From an uncultured Clostridia bacterium (GTDB taxonomy: Bacteria; Bacillota; Clostridia; Oscillospirales; Oscillospiraceae): DNA of 41,859 nt. Shown one piece after another: positions 36,686 to 41,859 of the stretch. Positions within the stretch are counted from its first letter, which is position 1. Each line of letters opens with the position of its first letter. The DNA lies in assembly GCA_945915065.1 (NCBI GenBank), contig CAMEER010000010.1:1-41859 (forward strand), given 5' to 3'. Under the pieces are notes generated by a model. That model was not told where the DNA came from, ran no database searches, and saw nothing but the letters and a program-made list of their open reading frames with translations. The translations under genes were made by a program, and so were the position numbers.

Positions 36686-36714
36686 TTGCATTCCAATGAA
36701 GAAATTGCTATAAT
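36686..36714 (+). promoter_or_regulatory. Promoter of the rpe-recR-apbE operon
   Basis: TTGCAT (36686-36691), 17 bases, TATAAT (36709-36714), with transcription from about 36721 and a 165-base leader before rpe. The stretch from 36544 to 36685 holds nothing else I can name. Confidence 0.82.
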
Positions 36715-36720
36715 AATTCA

Positions 36721-36885
36721 GTTAACACAATGGGAGCCGGCAGGGAATGCCCCACCGACTCCCTATCTGAAAAGCGGCCGCATCACCGCACCGGGCGGAA
36801 GCATGCTGCGGGAGAGCACGGAGTTTGGCCGCTTACTGCATCATATGCCGCGCCGGTGGGATCGGTGCGGTGAAAGGAGCCCACC
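36721..36885 (+). promoter_or_regulatory. Structured rpe leader with pseudoknot at the ribosome site
   Basis: Several helices are visible by eye. Hairpin A is GGGAG-CGG-GGG (36732-36745) with CCC-CCG-CTCCC (36750-36763), with small internal loops. Long stem B is AAGCGGCC (36772-36779) with GGCCGCTT (36827-36834). Hairpin D is CCGCGCCG (36848-36855) with CGGTGCGG (36863-36870). The loop GTGGG of D (36856-36860) is complementary to CCCAC (36880-36884), which lies between the Shine-Dalgarno AAAGGAG (36873-36879) and the rpe ATG. Such a pseudoknot would cover the ribosome-binding region. It matches no riboswitch class I know. Pairings were not tested computationally. Confidence 0.5.
36730..36873 (+). 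CDS. Possible 47-codon leader ORF before rpe
   Basis: An ATG nine bases after the predicted transcription start opens a 47-codon frame. It runs through the whole structured leader and stops (TGA at 36871-36873) at the edge of the rpe Shine-Dalgarno. No ribosome site precedes the ATG, and the peptide (rich in Arg, Gly, His and Ala) resembles no known leader peptide. It could couple translation to rpe or be chance in GC-rich DNA. Confidence 0.2.
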   Translation: MGAGRECPTDSLSEKRPHHRTGRKHAAGEHGVWPLTASYAAPVGSVR

Positions 36886-37530
36886 ATGATTAAGATTGCC
36901 CCCTCCATCCTGTCGGCAGATTTCGCCAATTTGCAGCGGGATATCGAAAAGATCGCCACGGCCGACTACGTCCATGTGGACGTGATGGACGGCCTGTTTG
37001 TGCCCAATATCACCATCGGCATCCCGGTGGTCAAGTCCATCCGCCCTACCACGGCTTTGCCGCTGGACGTTCATCTGATGATCGACCGTCCGGTGCGGTA
37101 TGTGGAGCAGTTCTGCGACGCCGGTGCGGATATCGTCACTTGCCATGTGGAGGCGGATACAGAGGAGAATACCCATGAGGCCCTGCGCCTGATTCGGGCC
37201 AAGGGGAAAAAAGCCGGCGTGGTGGTGAAGCCCAAGACCCCGGCCAGTGCCGTGCTGCCTTTTATCGACCAGTGTGATATCATTCTGGTGATGACGGTGG
37301 AACCTGGCTTCGGCGGTCAGAAATTCATGGCCGACATGATGCCCAAGGTGCAGACCATCCGGGGCTATCTCGACGCCATGAACCCCCAATGCGAGCTGGA
37401 GGTGGATGGCGGCGTGGACGCCAACACCTGCCACCAGTGCATCCACGCCGGCGCCAACGTGCTGGTGGCCGGCAGCGCCGTGTATAAAGCGGCGGATATC
37501 CCCGCACGTATCAAAGAACTGAGAGGTTGA
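36886..37530 (+). CDS. rpe: Ribulose-phosphate 3-epimerase
   Basis: This 214-residue TIM-barrel enzyme interconverts ribulose 5-phosphate and xylulose 5-phosphate in the pentose phosphate pathway. The N-terminus KIAPSILSADFANLQRDI, the metal-site segments YVHVDVMDGLFVPNI and LDVHLMI, the MTVEPGFGGQ signature and the phosphate-binding VDGGVDANT are all present. AAAGGAG at 36873-36879 is the ribosome site, inside the structured leader. It heads a six-gene operon and lies five bases from recR. Confidence 0.98.
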   Translation: MIKIAPSILSADFANLQRDIEKIATADYVHVDVMDGLFVPNITIGIPVVKSIRPTTALPLDVHLMIDRPVRYVEQFCDAGADIVTCHVEADTEENTHEALRLIRAKGKKAGVVVKPKTPASAVLPFIDQCDIILVMTVEPGFGGQKFMADMMPKVQTIRGYLDAMNPQCELEVDGGVDANTCHQCIHAGANVLVAGSAVYKAADIPARIKELRG

Positions 37531-37535
37531 TTCCT

Positions 37536-38135
37536 ATGGAATACTTTCCCGCGCCCCTTGAAAAGCTGGTGGAGCAATTTGCCCGCCTGCCCGGCATTGG
37601 CGGCAAATCCGCTCAGCGGCTGGCCTTCCATGTGCTGAATCTGCCCATGGAGGAGGCCCAGACTTTTGCCGACGCCATCGTGGACGCCAAGCGCAGCGTG
37701 ACACTGTGCCCCGTGTGCCGCAATCTGACCGCCGGCGGTCTGTGTTCCATCTGCGCCGACCCCAAACGGGACGAGACGGTCATCTGCGTGGTGGCCGATC
37801 CCCGGGATGTGCTGGCCATCGAACGGTCACGGGAATTCAACGGCCATTACCATGTACTTCACGGTGTGTTATCCCCCATGAACCATGTGGGACCGGATGA
37901 CCTGCAGATCAAGTCGTTGCTGGACCGGGTGGCGCAGGGCGGCATCCAGGAGGTCATTATGGCCACCAACCCCGACACTGAGGGCGAGGCTACGGCTCTG
38001 TATATTGCCCGGCTGCTGAAGCCCTTCGGCGTAAAGGTGACCCGCCTTGCCTACGGCATTCCTGTGGGCGGCCATCTGGAGTTTGCCGACGACGCCACGC
38101 TGATGCGTGCGCTGGAAGGGCGGCGGGAGCTGTGA
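37536..38135 (+). CDS. recR: Recombination mediator RecR
   Basis: This 199-residue DNA-repair protein works with RecF/RecO to load RecA. The helix-hairpin-helix segment RLPGIGGKSAQRLAFH is followed by a four-Cys zinc finger (LCPVCRNLTAGGLCSICADP) and a Toprim domain with EVIMATNPDTEGEATALYIA. The ATG at 37536 with GAGAGG upstream is preferred over the in-frame TTG at 37527. Usually recR follows dnaX and a YbaB protein; here it sits between rpe and apbE instead. Its stop overlaps the apbE GTG (GTGA). Confidence 0.98.
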   Translation: MEYFPAPLEKLVEQFARLPGIGGKSAQRLAFHVLNLPMEEAQTFADAIVDAKRSVTLCPVCRNLTAGGLCSICADPKRDETVICVVADPRDVLAIERSREFNGHYHVLHGVLSPMNHVGPDDLQIKSLLDRVAQGGIQEVIMATNPDTEGEATALYIARLLKPFGVKVTRLAYGIPVGGHLEFADDATLMRALEGRREL

Positions 38136-39163
38136 AACGCTGGATCTGCCTGCTGCTGGCTGCGGTGCTGTCCCTGTCGCTGACCGCCTGCGGTGCGCCG
38201 AAAACCGAGACGCTGGATATCTTCGCCATGGACACCTACATGTCTCTGGTGGCGGTGGGAGACGGCGCCTTTGACGTATTGCAGCGATCCTCCAATGAGA
38301 TCAATACGCTGGAGCAGAAGCTTAGCCGTACCATCGAAACAAGCGATGTGGCGCGGCTCAACGCCAACGGCAGCGCTGTGCTGGATGAGGGCACAGCGGA
38401 GCTGCTGCGCCGCGCGCTGCGGTACAGCGAGGAGACCGGCGGCGCCTTTGATATGACCATTGCCCCGCTGGTGGAGCTGTGGGGGATCACCACGGAGCAT
38501 CCCCGGGTTCCCACTCGGGAGGAAATCGACGCGCTGCTGCCGCTGGTGGGGACGGAACACGTTCACCTTGATGGGCTGAATGTTTCGCTGGACGAGGGCT
38601 GCACGATCGATCTGGGCGGTATCGCCAAGGGCTACGCCTCCGACTGTGTAGCGGCCCTGTTTGCCGCCAGCGACCTTACCGGCGGCTTTGCCAGCCTGGG
38701 AGGGAATGTGTACGTCCACGGCGTTACCGCCGACGGACAGCCCTGGAAGGTTGCCATTCAGGACCCGCAGAAAACGGGCGCTTATGCCTGTACGCTGCAC
38801 CTGTCGGGCGCCTTTGTGGTGACCTCCGGCGGCTATCAGCGGAACTTTACCGGCCCGGACGGGACGGTATATCAGCATATCATTGACCCGGCCACCGGCT
38901 ATCCGGCGGTAAGCGACCTGCTGAGCGTGTCTGTCATCACCTACGGCGCTGCAGATGGGCAGGGTACCCGTGCCGATGCCTATTCCACGGCGCTGTACGT
39001 CATGGGTGAGGAAGCCGCCGTGGACTTCTGGCGGCAGAACAGCGCCGCCTTCGACATGGTGCTGGTGACGGCGGACGGACGGGTGCTGTACACGCCGGGT
39101 CTTAAGGACTGCTTTGACGAGACGGAGGGAAGCGGCTATGTCTACCAACCCCTCGCGGCCTGA
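38132..39163 (+). CDS. apbE: FAD:protein FMN transferase, lipoprotein
   Basis: This 343-residue enzyme attaches FMN to Thr/Ser of extracytoplasmic flavoproteins, using FAD as donor. A lipoprotein signal peptide ends in LTAC (Cys20). The ApbE domain has FAMDTYMSL, the Mg/FAD-region segment CTIDLGGIAKGYASDCVA, the segment GGFASLGGNVYVHG and the TSGGYQRNF / HIIDPATGYPA region. The start is GTG at 38132, overlapping recR by four bases. A NusG_II-domain gene and a Gx transporter gene follow. No FMN-acceptor protein (FMN_bind) is encoded in the window, so its target lies elsewhere. Confidence 0.96.
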   Translation: MKRWICLLLAAVLSLSLTACGAPKTETLDIFAMDTYMSLVAVGDGAFDVLQRSSNEINTLEQKLSRTIETSDVARLNANGSAVLDEGTAELLRRALRYSEETGGAFDMTIAPLVELWGITTEHPRVPTREEIDALLPLVGTEHVHLDGLNVSLDEGCTIDLGGIAKGYASDCVAALFAASDLTGGFASLGGNVYVHGVTADGQPWKVAIQDPQKTGAYACTLHLSGAFVVTSGGYQRNFTGPDGTVYQHIIDPATGYPAVSDLLSVSVITYGAADGQGTRADAYSTALYVMGEEAAVDFWRQNSAAFDMVLVTADGRVLYTPGLKDCFDETEGSGYVYQPLAA

Positions 39164-39539
39164 ACTGAAATGGAACCGCTACGACGCGATCGTGGCGACG
39201 CTGGTGGTGCTGCTGGCGGTGGCGGTGGCCCTGTGGTTTTATCTGCCCAAGTTGCAAAGCGGCGAAACGACGGTGGTCATCTCCGCCGGCGGACAGGAGA
39301 CGGAGCGGGTCAGACTGTCGGACTTTTCCGGCACCACCGTGACCTGCAACGGCTATACGCTGCAGATTGATGCCGACGGCGATGGCGTGTGGGTGTCCCA
39401 CAGCGACTGCCCTACGCAGGACTGCGTGCATACCGGCCATATCACCCGGGCGGGACAGTCCATCGTCTGCCTGCCGGCCCAGATCATCATTCATCTGGAG
39501 GGCGCTGCCAATGACGGCCCCGATGTGATCGTGGGGTGA
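39138..39539 (+). CDS. NusG domain II-containing membrane-anchored protein
   Basis: This 133-residue protein has one N-terminal membrane helix (about residues 15-35, following LKWNRYDAI) and a small extracytoplasmic beta domain of the NusG_II type. The domain carries two Cys in the conserved stretch SDCPTQDCVHTGHI, and then QSIVCLPAQIIIHLEG. This domain is unrelated in role to transcription factor NusG. GGAGGGA at 39124-39130 supports the start at 39138, which lies inside the apbE 3' end (26-base overlap). Co-occurrence with ApbE and a Gx transporter is a known gut-Firmicute pattern. The Cys residues may bind a cofactor; function unknown. Confidence 0.88.
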   Translation: MSTNPSRPELKWNRYDAIVATLVVLLAVAVALWFYLPKLQSGETTVVISAGGQETERVRLSDFSGTTVTCNGYTLQIDADGDGVWVSHSDCPTQDCVHTGHITRAGQSIVCLPAQIIIHLEGAANDGPDVIVG

Positions 39540-39544
39540 CAGAC

Positions 39545-40057
39545 ATGAAGTGGACGACGAAGAATATCGCCCTGTGCGCCGTGCTGACGGCGCTGGCGCT
39601 GGGACTGAGTACGCTGGAGAATATGTTTCCCGTGTCGCTGGCGGTGCCTCTGCCCGGCGTGAAGCTGGGCCTTGCCAACATCGTGACGGTGTTCGCTTTA
39701 TACGAGCTGGGCGCCGTTCCGGCGCTGGTGATCCTGTTTGCCCGATGCGGGCTGGGCAGCTTATTTGCCGGAAATGTGTCGGCGCTGCTGTTTTCCATGC
39801 TGGGCGGACTGTGCGCCATGCTGGTGATGATCGGCCTGAAGCATTGCCGGAAGCTGAGCATTTACGGCGTTTCCATCGGCGGCGCCGCCGCCCACAATAT
39901 CGGCCAGATGGCGGCCGCCATTATTACGCTGGGCAACACCATGGTACTGGGTTATCTGCCGTTCCTGCTGGCGGTATCCCTCATCACCGGCACGCTGACC
40001 GGTTTCGTGGCGGCGCTGCTGTTCCGGGCCATGGCCCATGTAACACTCTCCCATTAA
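39545..40057 (+). CDS. Gx transporter family / heptaprenyl diphosphate synthase component I-like protein
   Basis: This 170-residue protein has about five membrane helices and resembles an ECF-type substrate-binding subunit. The family segments are LGLSTLENMFPV, LPGVKLGLANIVTVFALYEL and GAAAHNIGQMAAA. Databases often call it heptaprenyl diphosphate synthase component I, but the short hydrophobic fold suggests a transporter S component. GGGGTG upstream supports the ATG at 39545; a GTG at 39536 is an alternative. It follows the NusG_II gene by five bases, and the two genes are commonly paired. Its cargo, perhaps a flavin or quinone precursor, is speculation. Confidence 0.88.
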   Translation: MKWTTKNIALCAVLTALALGLSTLENMFPVSLAVPLPGVKLGLANIVTVFALYELGAVPALVILFARCGLGSLFAGNVSALLFSMLGGLCAMLVMIGLKHCRKLSIYGVSIGGAAAHNIGQMAAAIITLGNTMVLGYLPFLLAVSLITGTLTGFVAALLFRAMAHVTLSH

Positions 40058-40070
40058 GGAGGCAGAAGAG

Positions 40071-41117
40071 ATGGATCAGAAGGATAAGATCATTTTACAG
40101 CAGCTGGACGTGATCCGCTCCATGACGGAGAACAGCATGAAGCGCATGAACAGCGATTTCTGGGGTGCGCCGCAGCCGAAGACCCCCTATGTGCCCGAAA
40201 ACTCTGCCGCGCCGAAGGATACCGGCAAAGAGCAGAAGGCTGCCGCCGCCGGACAGAAGCCGGAGGAAAAGGCGGAGGAAGAATTGCCGCCTCCCGAAAA
40301 ACTGGAAGACCTTCTGGCGGAGCTGGATACCTATATTGGCCTTGACGTGGTAAAAGACGAGGTCCGCAGCCTCATCAACATGGTGCAGGTCTACAAGCTG
40401 CGCCGGGAGCATGACTTGCCCACCACCGACATGTCGCTTCATATGGTGTTCACCGGCAATCCCGGTACGGGAAAGACCATGATGGCCCGCATGATGGCCC
40501 GCATCTACCGCAGTCTGGGCATTCTCAGCAAGGGACAGCTGGTGGAGGTGGATCGCAGCGGCCTTGTGGCCGGCTATGTGGGGCAGACGGCCCTCAAGAC
40601 CCAGAAGGCCATCGAAAAGGCCATGGGCGGCGTGCTGTTTATCGACGAGGCATACGCTCTTAACGGCAAATCCGAGAATGACTTTGGGCAGGAGGCCATC
40701 GATACCGTGCTGAAGGCCATGGAGGATCACCGGGACGACCTGGTGGTGATCGTGGCGGGCTATACCGAGCTGATGGAGAAGTTCATTCACTCCAACCCCG
40801 GTCTTGAGAGCCGGTTCAACCGCTTCTTGTTCTTCCCCGACTACACGGTGGACGAGATGATGGCCATTTTTAACATGCGCTGCGGCAAGGGCTATGTGCT
40901 GACGGAAGAGGCCGAGCCGCTGGTACGGGACTACATTGCCGAGGAGAGCGCCGCCGGCGACAGCTTCGGCAATGCCCGCGGCGTGCGGAACATCTTCGAG
41001 CATATTCTGGTGGCACAGAATAACCGCCTGGCCAAAATGGAGAGGGTGACCCGGGAGGATCTGATGGCCCTGACCGCCGACGATGTGCTGCACGCCAGAG
41101 GGAAGATCGACGAATAA
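40071..41117 (+). CDS. AAA ATPase of CbxX/CfqX/SpoVK type
   Basis: This 348-residue ATPase has a flexible, charged N-terminal 75 residues and then an AAA module. Walker A is GNPGTGKT (residues 129-136), Walker B GVLFIDEAYAL (Asp192, Glu193), and the sensor and arginine-finger region is around GLESRFNRFLFF. The small helical lid contains FGNARGVRNIFEHI. It resembles SpoVK and RuBisCO-activase-like CbxX proteins. In this organism a sporulation role (SpoVK) is possible, but its operon partners (rpe, apbE, Gx transporter) do not support that directly. GGAGG at 40058-40062 supports the start. It closes the operon before a strong terminator. Confidence 0.9.
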   Translation: MDQKDKIILQQLDVIRSMTENSMKRMNSDFWGAPQPKTPYVPENSAAPKDTGKEQKAAAAGQKPEEKAEEELPPPEKLEDLLAELDTYIGLDVVKDEVRSLINMVQVYKLRREHDLPTTDMSLHMVFTGNPGTGKTMMARMMARIYRSLGILSKGQLVEVDRSGLVAGYVGQTALKTQKAIEKAMGGVLFIDEAYALNGKSENDFGQEAIDTVLKAMEDHRDDLVVIVAGYTELMEKFIHSNPGLESRFNRFLFFPDYTVDEMMAIFNMRCGKGYVLTEEAEPLVRDYIAEESAAGDSFGNARGVRNIFEHILVAQNNRLAKMERVTREDLMALTADDVLHARGKIDE

Positions 41118-41120
41118 CGA

Positions 41121-41158
41121 AAAAGGCAGTTGACGGAAGCTTCCGTCAACTGCCTTTT
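41121..41158. terminator. Bidirectional terminator after the rpe operon
   Basis: A perfect 38-base palindrome, with AAAAGGCAGTTGACGGAA (41121-41138) pairing with 41141-41158. It serves the rpe operon and the converging acetyltransferase gene. Confidence 0.93.
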
Positions 41159-41176
41159 ATTAGATCTGCTCAAAGC

Positions 41177-41659
41177 TCAAAATATCCGTTCAAACGCCTC
41201 ACGGGGGGAGCCGTCCGCCACATAGATGACGCCGCAGTGGGAAAAGCCCTCCCGCAGAATACACCGCTGCATCACCTGATTGTCAGCGTGGGTGTCGATC
41301 CGCAGATGGGGGATGCGTCCGGCGCACCAGTCCACACACTCGTGCAGTACGCCCCGGTGGGTGCCGTCGCTGCCGATACGGTGGATCGTGCCATAGGGCG
41401 TGGCTGTGTCCCGCCACGAACCGTCGATGTGCGCATAGGTGGGATCGTCACCGAGGATAAAGGCAAAAACGGCGTAAATGCCGGCATCATCCTCCATCAC
41501 ATACAGATCGCCCTCGGCAATATCCTGCCGCAGCAGCGGCTCGGAGGGATAGCCGTTGATCCACTGGCGCATATTGCCGCTGCGCCGCATGAATTGCCTC
41601 GCCACGTCGTAAATGGCCAGAATACGGGGCAGATCATGTTCGGTGGCGTGTCGTATCAT
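41177..41659 (-). CDS. GNAT family N-acetyltransferase
   Basis: This 160-residue protein starts with the GNAT opening MIRHATEHDLPRILAIYDVA and has the strand GIYAVFAFILGDDPTYAHID. The cofactor-binding stretch is shifted: HRIGSDGTHRGVLHECVDWC replaces the usual Q/RxxGxG/A, and LRIDTHADNQVMQRCILREG follows, as in many GNAT enzymes that act on small molecules or protein termini. It is the second gene after a PFL/DUF711 gene (nine-base gap). The substrate is unknown. Confidence 0.92.
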   Translation of the reverse strand: MIRHATEHDLPRILAIYDVARQFMRRSGNMRQWINGYPSEPLLRQDIAEGDLYVMEDDAGIYAVFAFILGDDPTYAHIDGSWRDTATPYGTIHRIGSDGTHRGVLHECVDWCAGRIPHLRIDTHADNQVMQRCILREGFSHCGVIYVADGSPREAFERIF

Positions 41660-41668
41660 AGCGATCCC

Positions 41669-41859
41669 TCAGTTCTTCAGACTTTGCAGCGGCGCGGGGA
41701 TGCGTCCGCCCCGGGCGATAAACGCGGCGCTGGAGGCGGTGTGCACCGGCATCAGCGGCGCACTGCCCAGCAATCCACCCATTTCCACCATGTCGCCCAC
41801 CGTTTTGCCCTCCACGGGGATGATGCGCACGGCGGTGGTCTTGCTGTTGACCATGCCCA
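41669..41859 (-). CDS. PFL family protein (DUF711/UPF0210), 3' end only
   Basis: Only the last 63 codons or so lie in the window; the gene continues past the right edge. The visible C-terminus, with [34 protein letters not shown] and [17 protein letters not shown], is typical of UPF0210/DUF711 proteins, which are related to pyruvate formate-lyase in fold and often follow an ACT-domain protein. Their biochemical role is not settled. The acetyltransferase gene follows nine bases downstream. Confidence 0.9.
   Translation of the reverse strand, partial: GMVNSKTTAVRIIPVEGKTVGDMVEMGGLLGSAPLMPVHTASSAAFIARGGRIPAPLQSLKN

Noticed and set aside
36790-36825. Stretch with GGAAGCATGC and AGAGCA resembling the SRP RNA apical domain
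   Set aside because: The conserved GGUCAGG / GGAAG-CAGCC pairing of SRP RNA is absent, so this is not ffs.

Overview
The window is a GC-rich (by eye) chromosomal segment of a low-copy housekeeping type, with densely packed operons and short AT-rich gaps. A SpoVT sporulation regulator, an xpaC-telA pair, a T-box leader ahead of cysS, a YqhQ-PrmC pair and a K+-dependent membrane pyrophosphatase point to a spore-forming Firmicute. GC content and gene repertoire fit a gut member of Clostridia, probably Oscillospirales; that placement is inference. No phage, insertion sequence, CRISPR array or rRNA was seen.

Layout. 1-1506: 3' part of the pyrophosphatase hppA. 1655-5320: a small membrane protein, then the xpaC-telA-TPM-domain operon. 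5411-7874: a two-gene ABC exporter behind a perfect consensus promoter. 8139-11873 (minus): a polar amino acid ABC importer with an AbgB-like M20 hydrolase. 12187-13290 (minus): SLC13-type permease. 13482-14021: spoVT with a sigma-G-like promoter. 14080-17157 (minus): homoserine dehydrogenase without an ACT domain, thioredoxin, asnS. 17336-19609: pseudouridine catabolism (HTH-PsuK, PsuG) plus a DUF1294 protein. 19659-19963 (minus): a collapsed RluA-type pseudogene and tRNA-Leu(CAA). 20142-23673: FG-GAP-like lipoprotein with a two-component system. 23737-29240: yqhQ-prmC-recA-recX-rimO-pgsA. 29237-31001: Cys T-box and cysS. 31115-33296 (minus): SLC1-type symporter and AraC regulator. 33533-36065: a second polar amino acid ABC importer behind a structured leader. 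36115-36543 (minus): small zinc-ribbon membrane protein. 36686-41117: rpe-recR-apbE-NusG_II-Gx transporter-AAA ATPase, headed by a leader with a pseudoknot over the ribosome-binding region. 41177-41859 (minus): GNAT acetyltransferase and the 3' end of a PFL/DUF711 gene.

How the genes fit together. Most of the content is core metabolism: translation (AsnRS, CysRS, tRNA-Leu, RimO, PrmC), recombination (RecA, RecX, RecR), phospholipid synthesis, the pentose phosphate pathway and amino acid uptake. The more accessory themes are flavinylation/redox (ApbE with NusG_II and Gx transporter), pseudouridine salvage, and envelope stress (XpaC/TelA/TPM).

The least explained signals are the two leader RNAs at about 33569-33625 and 36721-36885. 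Both can fold interleaved helices and neither matches a riboswitch class I recognise. The RluA remnant is also notable: its deletion junction falls in a CCGGCCGG microhomology. All structures were read by eye, without folding or database searches.
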